Notes: generated from the sequence alone by a model not told the origin. 64,000 bases of DNA from Lentibacillus lipolyticus (GCA_004145795.1 SEIO01000004.1:62001-126000); one strand, 5' to 3'. Counted from the stretch's first letter, positions 17,247 to 26,669 are shown. Numbers and translations are program-made.

Positions 17247-18330
17247 AAATTTTTGTATTCCATTTGATGATTTCAGCCTCTTTGGCTGAATTAAATGCGA
17301 TCAGCAGCAATGGTCCGAGAATAAATCCGAGAAGTCCCAGCAGTTTTATGCCCAAAAACATGGCAATCAGTGTAGCCAACGGTGACAGCCCTATATGCTG
17401 TCCCATTACTTTTGGTTCAACAGTCCTGCGTATCGCCAGCAATATAATGGCCAGAACTGCCAGTTGCACGCCGAGGAAAGTGTCGCCGCTTATAAATGCA
17501 AATAAGGACCAAGGGCCAAGAATGGCAATCGAGCCAATAATGGGGATGAAGTCAATCATCCAAATGATGAGTGACATAATAACAGCCACCTGTGGCATAA
17601 TGAGAAGCAATCCAATCAAGGTAACCACGAAAATTATAATGCTGACAAGAAACTGCGCTTTGAAGAATCCAAGGACAACACTGGAGAGTCTTCTGTTCAT
17701 AAAGGAAACTTTTTCAGCTGTCTCTTTCGTCATAATGCTGTACAACTTTGACTGTAACAGCGGCAATTCAATCATGAACAAAAAGAGAGCAATTAAATAC
17801 ACGAGGAAGCTGATTAAGTATTGAGGAACCTGGGCAACGACCTGTGCAATCCGCTCAATCGTAATGGTTTCCTTTAATGTTACACTCATAGAAGTGAGCT
17901 GGGACTCGATCGTGTTGGTAACCTGTTCATAAAATTCATTCGGAAGATTCTCGGTATATTTTTTAAAACCTGATTCCCAGTTTGCATAGGCACTGTTTAA
18001 CTGGGTTACGTGGGAGGGAATTTCTTCAACAAATGTTACAACTTGTGTTACTGCCTTTGTCACAATAAATGCCCCACCAAGACTCAGGAAAATCAGGAAC
18101 AGCAGAAAGACAATAATGACGGATGTTTTCCTGCTTATCTTCGACTTCCGTTGCATGAATCGGATGACAGGATTGAGAATCAATGCTGTAACAAGTGCCA
18201 GAACCAATGGGATTGATACCGGCAAAATGAAAAAAATAAACAGCAAAAGGATCAGTAATAAAAAAATCAGTGACCATTGGCGCTTTGTTATTGAACGAAA
18301 CAATGTAAACGGGAGTCTCCTTTCTTCCAA
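17245..18330 (-). CDS. AI-2E/UPF0118 family membrane protein, YtvI-like
   Basis: A 352 to 361-residue protein with about eight membrane helices, a soluble segment between helix 3 and 4 (about residues 100-180), and the family motif region around IDFIPIIGSIAI and the GLSPLATLIAMFLG helix. Members include the sporulation protein YtvI and proposed transporters; the substrate is unknown. The start is unclear: TTG at 18330 lacks a good ribosome binding site, and TTG at 18303 lies 12 bases after AAAGGAGA. Both starts give the same membrane topology. Confidence 0.8.
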   Translation of the reverse strand: MEERRLPFTLFRSITKRQWSLIFLLLILLLFIFFILPVSIPLVLALVTALILNPVIRFMQRKSKISRKTSVIIVFLLFLIFLSLGGAFIVTKAVTQVVTFVEEIPSHVTQLNSAYANWESGFKKYTENLPNEFYEQVTNTIESQLTSMSVTLKETITIERIAQVVAQVPQYLISFLVYLIALFLFMIELPLLQSKLYSIMTKETAEKVSFMNRRLSSVVLGFFKAQFLVSIIIFVVTLIGLLLIMPQVAVIMSLIIWMIDFIPIIGSIAILGPWSLFAFISGDTFLGVQLAVLAIILLAIRRTVEPKVMGQHIGLSPLATLIAMFLGIKLLGLLGFILGPLLLIAFNSAKEAEIIKWNTKI

Positions 18331-18384
18331 TTACCTATAGGATTTAAAATTAGATATATTCAAGCGCGGAAGTTGGTTCACGTT

Positions 18385-18421
18385 GAAAAAACAACTGCTC
18401 GTGAATACGACGAGCAGTTGT
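18385..18421 (-). terminator. Terminator of the YugN-like gene
   Basis: Stem ACAACTGCTCGT/ACGAGCAGTTGT followed on the minus strand by a run of T. Confidence 0.85.
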
Positions 18422-18428
18422 AATACTC

Positions 18429-18794
18429 TTATTTTTTGTACTGATCAATGTCATCTTTAATTTTGGAAACGAGATTTGTTGCACGATCAACGAGATTGTC
18501 CGGGAAGTTCTCATCTTCTCCGTATTCAACCCCATGAGGGTAGTAATGTTTACCAAGCATTGGTGCCTTTAACTGTATGACGGCATTGCCCAAATCAACA
18601 TCACCCTCCACGGCATATCCTTGAATGCGGATATAATATGTAATATTCTTTTCTTTGGAATCGATTTTATAATCATATGTTACACGCTCATAATCCCACT
18701 GTCCTGCCCGGATGAACGCATGTTTTCCCATTAATCGGTCTAATGGCTCAACATCGATGACTGCTTCTTCTATTCCTGTATTTTCCAGTTTCAT
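18429..18794 (-). CDS. YugN-like protein
   Basis: A 121-residue soluble protein of the YugN-like family of Bacillaceae, structurally alpha/beta and of unknown function. Conserved segments include GQWDYERVTYDYK and GKHYYPHGVEY. The ATG at 18794 follows GAGGTGG, which is better than a GTG nine bases upstream. It is divergent from the CBS-domain gene. Confidence 0.8.
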   Translation of the reverse strand: MKLENTGIEEAVIDVEPLDRLMGKHAFIRAGQWDYERVTYDYKIDSKEKNITYYIRIQGYAVEGDVDLGNAVIQLKAPMLGKHYYPHGVEYGEDENFPDNLVDRATNLVSKIKDDIDQYKK

Positions 18795-18947
18795 TTTATC
18801 CACCTCACAAAATTATCCTCTTAAACCAATGATAATCGAAAAAAGTTGAAGTTTCAATTGAAAAGGGAACAGATTTTATGAAAGATATGCCGTCTTCTGG
18901 GGAACAAATAAGCATGTACGGTAACATTTTTATAAGGAGGATACAGC

Positions 18948-19376
18948 ATGACATCGCTCAATGAGGTTATGACCACTGATATTGCAGTCTGCCGTAAAGA
19001 AGATACGTTATATGATGCAGCAGTGAAGATGAAGGAACAAAATGTAGGGGTTATCCCGGTATGTTCTGAAGATAAGAAGCTGCACGGTGTTATTACGGAC
19101 CGTGATCTGGTATTGCGCGGATATGCCGAAAAAAGGTCCGATTCCGCGGCCGTTCATGAAGTAATGAGCAATGAACTCCACTATGAATCCCCGGACACAA
19201 CCGTGCAGGAAGCTGCTGACACCATGGCACAGAAGCAAATCCGCCGCCTGCCGGTAGTGGAAAACGGGAAGCTTGCAGGGATTGTTTCACTTGGAGATCT
19301 GTCACTCGAAGAGAAATCGAATGAGGCTGCGGGCAGTGCACTGGAAGAAATTTCGGAGCGGCCAGAGTTTCATTAA
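18948..19376 (+). CDS. ylbB: CBS-domain pair protein (YlbB-like)
   Basis: A 142-residue protein made of two tandem CBS domains, about residues 5-60 and 70-125, each ending in the typical GVITDRDL or GIVSLGDL turn. CBS pairs bind adenine nucleotides and usually sense energy state; the partner here is unknown. The ATG follows AAGGAGG. By position it corresponds to ylbB, the first gene of the ylb group. Confidence 0.85.
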   Translation: MTSLNEVMTTDIAVCRKEDTLYDAAVKMKEQNVGVIPVCSEDKKLHGVITDRDLVLRGYAEKRSDSAAVHEVMSNELHYESPDTTVQEAADTMAQKQIRRLPVVENGKLAGIVSLGDLSLEEKSNEAAGSALEEISERPEFH

Positions 19377-19395
19377 TATAGTAAAGTATAATATA

Positions 19396-19434
19396 AACAA
19401 CCGTATGATACAGATACATACGGTTGTTTTTTTA
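19396..19434 (+). terminator. ylbB terminator
   Basis: Stem AACAACCGTATG/CATACGGTTGTT followed by a T-run. Confidence 0.88.
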
Positions 19435-19587
19435 TTTGCAGGAAAACAGGGAGTACAGGAAATGGCAGCTTGGGTCAAATCAACCAAGTGACTCATTTTT
19501 TCCAGCAAGGAAGCATAAAAGGAGCATGTATCTGCTACCTGTGGCATATAGTTTACTGTAAAAGACTTAATAGAAGGGGAAGCATTT

Positions 19588-20649
19588 ATGCGGCTGATAC
19601 GTATTGCAATACTCGTATTATTGGTTATTTCAGGAGTCTATTATTTACTCGATGAGTATAAACTGCTGCCGGATGGAACCGTTGAGCAACTCACTCAAAC
19701 TAAACAGAAGGACAGTAAACTCGAAACGAAAGAAATTCCTAAAGCCCAATCGGCAATGCCTTATACAGGTGATATTTTTCAATGGATTGGTAAAGAGGCG
19801 GAGAAACTGACAGAGAGTTTCGGCAAACCACTAAGAAAAGATTTGAGTGCTTACGGTTATGAGTGGTGGATCTATACTGATGGTCAGGAAAATTACATTC
19901 AATTTGGGATTGATGATAACGCCATTAAGACACTTTATGCGGCTGGAGAGGGAGTGTCCCTTGCCCCTATTCACATTGGGCAAGATTATGCATCAGTGAA
20001 AAAGCAAGTGTCTTTCCCAAGGGAAGTAACCTATAGCAAAGATTTTTCATCGTATACATTTCATCTAACGGATGAGGAACGTGCGGCACGACCGTTAGTA
20101 AAAGTTACGGATAATTTGTTTATGCAGCTTTATTTTGATACGTTTACGGATAAATTAGCGGGCGTTCGTGTTCTGACTGCTGATATATTGCTTCTGCATC
20201 GCCCATACGAAATGAAATATCGGGGGGAACTGCCGGAAAAACCAGTACCTGAAGAAAAAGAACAAGAACGAATTGATAGAGGAATGGAGCAGCAGATATT
20301 CCATATGACCAATATATTCCGTTCTCAGCATGGGAAAGAAATATTAGAATGGGATGACACCGTCCGTGATGTGGCCTACCTTCACAGTAAGGATATGGCA
20401 GAGAAAAACTACTTTTCTCATTATGGCAAGGACGGGAATGGACTGAAAGAGCGACTGGCTTCCAAAGAAGTGATGTACATGTCAGCAGGAGAAAACATTG
20501 CTGCACAATATCCTGATGCACAGGCGGCTATGCACGGTTGGCTGAATAGTCAGGGCCACCGCGAGGCACTCCTGAAAAACGGTTATACACACCTTGGTAC
20601 AGGAGTTTACAAGTCCTATTACACACAAAACTTTGTGAAGAAACAATGA
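19588..20649 (+). CDS. ylbC: CAP-domain protein with CAP-associated N-terminal domain (YlbC)
   Basis: A 353-residue exported or membrane-anchored protein with an N-terminal hydrophobic helix (residues 4-22). A CAP-associated domain follows (about 65-205, with PYTGDIFQWIGK and DNAIKTLYAAGEG), then a C-terminal CAP/SCP domain (about 235-350, with HSKDMAEKNYFSHYGKDG and AGENIA). CAP domains are found in secreted proteins of varied function. The ATG follows GAAGGGGAAGC. Position and architecture match YlbC; its role is not established. Confidence 0.88.
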   Translation: MRLIRIAILVLLVISGVYYLLDEYKLLPDGTVEQLTQTKQKDSKLETKEIPKAQSAMPYTGDIFQWIGKEAEKLTESFGKPLRKDLSAYGYEWWIYTDGQENYIQFGIDDNAIKTLYAAGEGVSLAPIHIGQDYASVKKQVSFPREVTYSKDFSSYTFHLTDEERAARPLVKVTDNLFMQLYFDTFTDKLAGVRVLTADILLLHRPYEMKYRGELPEKPVPEEKEQERIDRGMEQQIFHMTNIFRSQHGKEILEWDDTVRDVAYLHSKDMAEKNYFSHYGKDGNGLKERLASKEVMYMSAGENIAAQYPDAQAAMHGWLNSQGHREALLKNGYTHLGTGVYKSYYTQNFVKKQ

Positions 20650-20744
20650 ATAAAAAGCATAGTGATTTCTCCCTTAGGCACAGTATCTGCCCGGCTTTCA
20701 TAAACTAATCAGTAACAAGATATCTGTTGCTGAGGTGAGTGGAT

Positions 20745-21155
20745 ATGAGTGATAATCTCCATCCAAGTGTAAAAGAGTTTAAAGAATTCCTGCAGCGGCA
20801 CCCGAAGCTGGTGGAAGAGGTACGGCGCAGTGGAAGAGGGTGGCAGGAATACTATGAGAAATGGGCATTACTTGGGGAAGACGATCCAATGTGGGAAAAG
20901 TATCGGAGCGAGGAAACGTCGAAAACCGGGAAGAAGAAGACCGGGGGAAAAAAAGAAATGATGGAAAAGCTTGTGCAAATGTCAGAGAATATTGATATGG
21001 ATAAATTCCAATCACAAGTAGATAACATCAATAGTGCAATCACCACAGTACAGGAACTGCTGCATCAATTTCAGCCATCCGACAAGTCGTCCCAGCATCC
21101 ATTTGATGCACCATTCCGAAACAACCAACGGCCATTCGGCAACTTCCGGGATTGA
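20745..21155 (+). CDS. ylbD: YlbD-like spore coat protein
   Basis: A 136-residue hydrophilic protein. The N-terminal half (HPSVKEFKEFLQRHPKLVEEVRR.. and WQEYYEKW) is the YlbD-like domain, and the lysine-rich middle is followed by a Gln/Pro/Asn-rich tail. The B. subtilis homologue is described as a coat-associated protein. The ATG at 20745 sits 7-8 bases after GAGGTGA. It forms a tight cluster with ylbE. Confidence 0.85.
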   Translation: MSDNLHPSVKEFKEFLQRHPKLVEEVRRSGRGWQEYYEKWALLGEDDPMWEKYRSEETSKTGKKKTGGKKEMMEKLVQMSENIDMDKFQSQVDNINSAITTVQELLHQFQPSDKSSQHPFDAPFRNNQRPFGNFRD

Positions 21156-21164
21156 GGTGGGATT

Positions 21165-21398
21165 ATGCAGATATCAGTTCAGCAATTTTTGCAGGCAAAT
21201 CCGAAACTGGCTCATTTCGTGCGTTTTAACCCGGAATGGTATCGCTACTTGACAAGACATCCGGAAAGGGTAGTGGAACTGGAGAATGCATCAAAAGTGT
21301 TCTATGGAAAAACATTGCCCCAGCAAGCGGATAAAATAAAAAATCATATGCAAATGGCAACGATGCTAATGCAGTTTACCGATTTGATGAAGGATTGA
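21165..21398 (+). CDS. ylbE: YlbE-like protein
   Basis: A 77-residue soluble protein of the YlbE-like family, with conserved NPKLAHFVRFNPEWYRYLTR. Function unknown. GAGGTGGG precedes the ATG, which lies 9 bases after the ylbD stop, so the two are probably co-transcribed. Confidence 0.88.
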   Translation: MQISVQQFLQANPKLAHFVRFNPEWYRYLTRHPERVVELENASKVFYGKTLPQQADKIKNHMQMATMLMQFTDLMKD

Positions 21399-21457
21399 CT
21401 ATGGCAGCGGTTTAATTTCCAGCGATTCCATGATAAGATAAAAATGGAGGTGAAAGA

Positions 21458-21889
21458 ATGATAGGGACAATGGAGTATGCAGAAATACTAGATCATTCGG
21501 AGCTAGTCAGTGAGATGATCTTACAATCTGATGTCATGGAATCCTATGAACAAGCCCGTAAATCAATGGACGAAGATAAGGAAGCGCAGCGGCTAATACG
21601 TGCGTTTAATGATATAAAAGAACAATATGAGGAAGTTCAGCGTTTTGGAAGATACCATCCGGACTATAATGAAATAATGAAAAAGGTGCGTTCTTCCAAA
21701 CGGGAAATGGACATGAATGATAAAGTGGCAGCGTTTAAAGTGGCAGAGCGCAATTTACAGAAAATGCTCGATGAAGTCAGCGAATATATTGCGTTCAGTG
21801 TCAGTGACCAAATTAAAGCTCCGAAAGATGGGGCAGCACTGACAGAGACTGGATGCGGCCACGGGGGAGCATGCGGCTGCAGTGCGTGA
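21458..21889 (+). CDS. ylbF: YlbF, subunit of the YaaT-YlbF-YmcA (Y) complex
   Basis: A 143-residue helical protein of the YmcA/YlbF superfamily. With YmcA and YaaT, YlbF forms the Y-complex that assists RNase Y in mRNA processing and affects competence, biofilm formation and sporulation. The C-terminal end carries three cysteines in CGHGGACGCSA, matching the reported involvement of YlbF in iron-sulphur cluster binding. The ATG at 21458 follows GGAGGTGAAAG. Confidence 0.92.
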   Translation: MIGTMEYAEILDHSELVSEMILQSDVMESYEQARKSMDEDKEAQRLIRAFNDIKEQYEEVQRFGRYHPDYNEIMKKVRSSKREMDMNDKVAAFKVAERNLQKMLDEVSEYIAFSVSDQIKAPKDGAALTETGCGHGGACGCSA

Positions 21890-21956
21890 ACAGATGGTAT
21901 CCCCAGCCGTACTCTAGTCCGCATTTCTGCAAATAAAAGGGTAGTGAGGTTGCTGT

Positions 21957-22232
21957 ATGAGAGCGAAACGCCAGGGACTGATTGTCTGGTTCAAGCATAT
22001 GAAGAACATCCGCCATATTAAACGGTACGGACATTTGGTCTATTCATCAAAGAAACTGAAATATGCCGTGCTGTACACTGATCAGGAAACGCTTGACCGT
22101 ACAGAGGCTAAATTGTTGAAGTTGCCATTTGTTTCCAAGGTAGAACGGTCACAAAAGCCGTTTGTGCGAACGGACTATGAAAATGCAAAGCCAGATAAGG
22201 CGAAACAATACGATTATAAAATGGGCATATAA
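21957..22232 (+). CDS. ylbG: YlbG (UPF0298)
   Basis: A 91-residue basic protein of the YlbG/UPF0298 family, of unknown function. Typical segments include GLIVWFKHMKNIRHIKRYGHLVY and LLKLPFVSKVERSQKP. It has the usual neighbour, ylbF, and GTGAGG before the ATG. Its stop lies in a terminator hairpin, and a mobile-element-like repeat begins about 75 bases downstream. Confidence 0.88.
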   Translation: MRAKRQGLIVWFKHMKNIRHIKRYGHLVYSSKKLKYAVLYTDQETLDRTEAKLLKLPFVSKVERSQKPFVRTDYENAKPDKAKQYDYKMGI

Positions 22233-22273
22233 ACCTTTGCGGGGGATACATAACCTTTCCCGCAAAGGTTTTT
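22231..22273 (+). terminator. ylbG terminator
   Basis: Stem AAACCTTTGCGGG/CCCGCAAAGGTTT followed by T residues. Confidence 0.88.
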
Positions 22274-22353
22274 CTATGTTGTTTGTGACTATCAGTTTTC
22301 GCAGTTGATATATAATGCTACATAACATCAAAATATTGAGTGCTATAACACAC

Positions 22354-22476
22354 GCTCCGTAAAAACACTACGCTTTCCGTGGGCTTGTCCTCAGCCTCCT
22401 CGAAAAAGAAGATCGCTTTTTCTGCGGGGTCTTCACACTGCGCATTCCCACAGGAGTCTTCGTGTTTTTACTCCGC
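22354..22476 (-). repeat. Structured arm A of MITE-like copy 1
   Basis: Read on the minus strand it has the family framework: GCGGAG, variable stem, GACTCCTG.GGGAA, CCCCGCAG, inner stem, AGGAGGCTGAGG, then CGGAAAGC and the partner stem. The outer variable stem is TAAAAACAC (22360-22368) with GTGTTTTTA (22462-22470). The inner stem is GAAAAAG (22402-22408) with CTTTTTC (22416-22422). Confidence 0.7.
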
Positions 22477-22559
22477 TAGTTTTGCGTGTTTATAAGCTAT
22501 TTGTTCAAGCAGGAATCATTATAAAAAAACGCATGATAACACTTCACTAGTTCGGGTGA

Positions 22560-22667
22560 GCGGAGGGCGGTGACTCCTGCGGGAACAGCGCGTGTCCGAA
22601 GACCCCGCAGCGGCGGTTTTCCGCGAGGAGGCTGAGGCCGTGCCCGCGGAAAGCATCCGCCCGGAGC
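22560..22667 (+). repeat. Structured arm B of MITE-like copy 1
   Basis: Same framework as arm A but on the plus strand: GCGGAG, variable stem GGCGG (22566-22570) pairing with CCGCC (22657-22661), GACTCCTGCGGGAA, GACCCCGCAG, a CGG-TTTT-CCG inner stem, AGGAGGCTGAGG, CCCGCGGAAAGC. Confidence 0.7.
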
Positions 22668-22782
22668 GTTCCCGGACGGTGGACGAAAAGTCGTCGTACC
22701 TATAGAGAACATTTCACTAGTTACGACGCATTATATACATATTGCGTCAAAAGAAATATAAAAAGACATAAAAAAAGAAAAA

Positions 22783-22806
22783 ACCTGCAGATATAACTCT
22801 GCAGGT
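22783..22806. terminator. Hairpin flanked by A-rich and T-rich tracts
   Basis: Stem ACCTGCAG/CTGCAGGT. The left flank is A-rich, giving a T-run on the minus strand, and the right flank reads CCTTTTG. It could act as a bidirectional terminator, although no gene next to it obviously needs one. Confidence 0.45.
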
Positions 22807-22900
22807 CCTTTTGTTTTCACGCTGGAAAACAAAAAGGCAAAGGGAGAGGAGAAACCGGAGGAAGAACTTATGGGGAAGTGTAAGTCTTCTCCGAGTTTTT

Positions 22901-22929
22901 GAAACAGCCAAGCAATGTTTAGCTGTTTC
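22901..22929. other. Unassigned hairpin before rsmD
   Basis: Perfect arms GAAACAGC/GCTGTTTC with a 13-base loop, preceded by TTTTT. It lies about 100 bases upstream of the rsmD promoter candidate and belongs to no gene that I can identify. Confidence 0.4.
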
Positions 22930-23028
22930 ATTACCCTAGTATGACCACTGTTTCTTTTTATATACGTGAAATCATAAATTTTTTTCGGTGCTAGAATAAA
23001 AAATGAAAGTACATTTAGCCTTTAGGTC

Positions 23029-23057
23029 TTGCGCTTTTTTCTGGTTACGATTATTAT
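23029..23057 (+). promoter_or_regulatory. Candidate sigma-A promoter of rsmD-coaD
   Basis: TTGCGC and TATTAT are separated by exactly 17 bases and end 19 bases before the rsmD ATG. Confidence 0.45.
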
Positions 23058-23076
23058 GATTTATTGAGGTGGTTGC

Positions 23077-24131
<1,055 letters not shown>

Positions 24132-24141
24132 TCAGATTGTA

Positions 24142-24169
24142 AAAAGATGTTGCATATGCAACATCTTTT
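24142..24169. terminator. coaD/ylbJ convergent terminator
   Basis: A perfect 28-base palindrome starting AAAAGATGTTGCAT and ending in TTTT on either strand, between convergent genes. Confidence 0.85.
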
Positions 24170-25382
24170 AGCTTTTCAGTTGGCGTTTAAGCAGGACAAG
24201 TACGGCGATAAACAGAAAGATGAATGTAATGATAGGACCGGTTTCAGCAAGCATATATAACAATTGGCTCCATGATTCTTCCTGCACATTTCCGGCAACT
24301 GGCACCCCTTTAAAATCAAAAGACGTTCGATTCAGATATAGTGGGGTATAAAAGATAACCGTAAGGATGGCTGCGAACAGTCCATGCAGAATACGTGCAA
24401 AAAAGTAAGGAGCAAACCGGATGTCGGATGATGCAATGATACTGGCGACTTGTGCTTGTACAGACAGGCCGTTAAAACCTAAGATGAAACTGACAACAAT
24501 AATTTTTTCCAGCAGATTCGCAGCGTCATTCTGCGAAATTAAATTGGTCCCCAGTGTGATTTCAAAGAGACCGGAAAATAGAGGAACCGCAAGTTCAGCT
24601 GGTATTGTGAAGAATTTCAACAGATATTGGAATAGAAAAGCGATTGCCTGTGTGATGCCTGCAATATACAGCAATTTGGTAAAAACAGAAAACAATATAA
24701 TAAATCCGCCAACCATGACAAGTGTCTGGATGGAATTAAGCACAGCATCCCCGACGATTTTTCCGAAAGGGCGCGGGTCATTCACTCTTGTCCGATGCAT
24801 TTCCCGGAAAGCCCGGAGAATGGAGACTTTTTGTTTTTCTGTTTTGGCAGTTTCTAACTGTTTTTCTTTATTTCGCCCATAAAAACGCATGCACACACCA
24901 ACAAGTGCATTGCCGATATAGTGGGATGCAGCCAGAACGACACCCAATTTCACATCATAAAAGAATCCGACTGATACAGCTCCAAAGATAAACAGCGGAC
25001 TGGAAGCATTCGTGAATGATACGAGCCGTTCGGCTTGTACGCGTGTCAGCTGTTTTTCTTCCCGAAGCCGTGTTGCTATTTTGGCGCCGGTAGGATACCC
25101 GCTGGCCATTCCCATTGCCCAGGCAAAGCTTCCGACACCGGGGACGTTAAACAAAGGCCGCATGATTGGTTCAAAAAGAACGCCGATAAATTTAACAAAG
25201 CCAAATCCAATCAGCAGTTCAGCCGTAATAAAAAAAGGAAGTAATGACGGGAAAACAATTTCCCACCACATATTCAGTCCTCGTATACTTGCTTCAAGGG
25301 ATTGATCTGGGAACCTGATTAACGAAATGGCAACAAACGCAGTTATACTTGAGAATGCAATTGTCTTTATTTGCTGTTTCAA
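24168..25382 (-). CDS. ylbJ: Sporulation integral membrane protein YlbJ
   Basis: A 404-residue protein with about eight to ten membrane helices and a nucleoside-transporter-type gate domain. Conserved parts include WWEIVFPSLLPFFI, GYPTGAKI and GFNGLSVQAQVASI. YlbJ is a sigma-E-dependent protein needed for spore heat resistance in B. subtilis; its substrate is unknown. The start is taken as TTG at 25382 because GGAGG lies 7 bases upstream, and this gives the family length. The frame runs on to an ATG at 25421 without a ribosome binding site. Confidence 0.92.
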   Translation of the reverse strand: MKQQIKTIAFSSITAFVAISLIRFPDQSLEASIRGLNMWWEIVFPSLLPFFITAELLIGFGFVKFIGVLFEPIMRPLFNVPGVGSFAWAMGMASGYPTGAKIATRLREEKQLTRVQAERLVSFTNASSPLFIFGAVSVGFFYDVKLGVVLAASHYIGNALVGVCMRFYGRNKEKQLETAKTEKQKVSILRAFREMHRTRVNDPRPFGKIVGDAVLNSIQTLVMVGGFIILFSVFTKLLYIAGITQAIAFLFQYLLKFFTIPAELAVPLFSGLFEITLGTNLISQNDAANLLEKIIVVSFILGFNGLSVQAQVASIIASSDIRFAPYFFARILHGLFAAILTVIFYTPLYLNRTSFDFKGVPVAGNVQEESWSQLLYMLAETGPIITFIFLFIAVLVLLKRQLKS

Positions 25383-25591
25383 TGTCCGGCCTCCTATTGA
25401 CAAGCTGATCCTGTACTTCATTTTCTGATAGTAGTAGAATAGTGCTAGCTTCGTTTATCGTACGTCTGTTTTGGGTCATCAACTGAATCGTACAAGTCTA
25501 TATCAATATACGCACATACATCCTATTTTTATGACATACACTTTGGATACACCGATAAATGGTACTGCCAGAAGGTGAAAGGGGTTTTACG

Positions 25592-26608
25592 TTGCAATTC
25601 ACAAAAAAACATATTCTATTTTTAATTGTCGTCATTGGTATTGCTTCATTTATTTCGGTTTATAAACTGCCTTATTATATATATAAACCTGGGGGTGCTG
25701 ATGCACTTAACCCAATTGTAGAAGTGGAGAGCGGATATAACAGTGAGGGTGATATGCACTTGGTCACTATTCGGGGAGGGCAGGCAACCCCTATCCAGTA
25801 CTTATGGGCAAAAATTCTTCCGCACCGTGAAGTTCTTCCACTCCATCAAGTCCGGCCAGAGGGAGTATCAGAGGATGAATACTATCATGCCCAGCTGCAG
25901 ATGATGGAAAGTTCACAGGAGGCTTCAACCGTAGTTGCTTATAAAGCAGCAAATGAGGACATCGACATAACTTATAACGGTGTGTTTGTCGTTTCCACCG
26001 TGGAAGGAATGCCTGCAGATGGTATTCTTAAGCCGGGAGACCGCATTACGGAAATTGATGGCCAAGCCATTCAGGAATCCAGTGATTTGATCGACTACGT
26101 TAAAACGAAAGAAGCAGGTGAAACAATTAAAGCTACGATAGAAAGGGAGGATGATCAGCTGACGAAAACAATCAAATTAAAAGCATTCCCGGAAAATGAC
26201 AATAAAGCAGGAATCGGCATTAGGCTAGTGACAGACAGGGAGGTGGAAGTCAATCCGGAGGTTAATTTTTCCAGTGGCAATATTGGTGGGCCAAGCGCTG
26301 GGCTAATGTTTTCCCTGGAAATATATGACCAGTTGACGAAGACTGATTTAACGAAGGGTTACCAGATTGCCGGGACTGGTGAAATTGATTATCAGGGCAA
26401 TGTGTTGCCTATTGGCGGAATCAAGAAAAAAGTCATTGCAGCTGAGAATGAGGGGTGTGATGTTTTCTTTGCACCGAATGAAGGCGGTGCGAAAGACTCA
26501 AATTACAATGCAGCCGTAACTGCCGCTGAAGAGATTGGTACCGATATGGAAATTGTTCCAGTCGATACATTTACGGATGCATTAGATTACTTGGAGCAGC
26601 TTCGCTAG
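25592..26608 (+). CDS. ylbL: YlbL, PDZ-domain S16 (Lon-like) serine protease
   Basis: A 338-residue membrane-anchored protease. An N-terminal helix (about residues 8-25) is followed by a PDZ domain (about 125-195, GVFVVSTVEGMPADG) and a Lon-type protease domain. The catalytic dyad is recognisable: serine 235 in GGPSAGLMF and the lysine at about 280 in IGGIKKKVIAAEN. The TTG at 25592 is preferred because AAAGGGG lies 7 bases upstream; an ATG at 25559 has no ribosome binding site. B. subtilis YlbL is implicated in removal of an SOS cell-division inhibitor. Confidence 0.9.
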   Translation: MQFTKKHILFLIVVIGIASFISVYKLPYYIYKPGGADALNPIVEVESGYNSEGDMHLVTIRGGQATPIQYLWAKILPHREVLPLHQVRPEGVSEDEYYHAQLQMMESSQEASTVVAYKAANEDIDITYNGVFVVSTVEGMPADGILKPGDRITEIDGQAIQESSDLIDYVKTKEAGETIKATIEREDDQLTKTIKLKAFPENDNKAGIGIRLVTDREVEVNPEVNFSSGNIGGPSAGLMFSLEIYDQLTKTDLTKGYQIAGTGEIDYQGNVLPIGGIKKKVIAAENEGCDVFFAPNEGGAKDSNYNAAVTAAEEIGTDMEIVPVDTFTDALDYLEQLR

Positions 26609-26613
26609 AAACG

Positions 26614-26656
26614 AAATAAAAAAACAGGGGGATGTTTTCAGGAGCAATCCCCTCTG
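26614..26656 (-). terminator. ylbM (tmcAL) terminator
   Basis: Stem ACAGGGGGAT/ATCCCCTCTGT with an adjacent run of A on the plus strand (T on the minus strand), just beyond the end of the minus-strand gene. Confidence 0.65.
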
Positions 26657-26669
26657 TATGTGTGGAGCA

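Larger units (their letters stand above)
22309..22737. mobile_element. MITE-like element, copy 1 (429 bp, no ORF)
   Basis: Bounded by inverted repeats: TATATAATGC at 22309-22318 and GCATTATATA at 22728-22737, extending inward with similarity (TACATAAC versus GTCGTAAC). A second element with the same ends is at 53479-53858. The inside holds two structured arms in opposite orientation and no supported ORF. Non-autonomous transposition is inferred; a TA target would fit the ends. The rest of the ylbG-rsmD gap holds two hairpins and a promoter. Confidence 0.65.

Noticed and set aside
22497-22712. 71-codon minus-strand frame across arm B
   Set aside because: Its composition (Pro/Arg/Gly-rich) simply reflects the GC-rich structured repeat, and the equivalent sequence in arm D has no matching frame.
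22309-22737. CRISPR-like array at the repeat-rich gap
   Set aside because: The repeats are inverted, long and only paired; there are no regularly spaced short direct repeats and no cas genes in the window.
22731-22931. 66-codon minus-strand frame between the MITE-like element and rsmD
   Set aside because: Weak ribosome binding site, start inside a hairpin, runs through A/T-rich tracts, and resembles no family I know.
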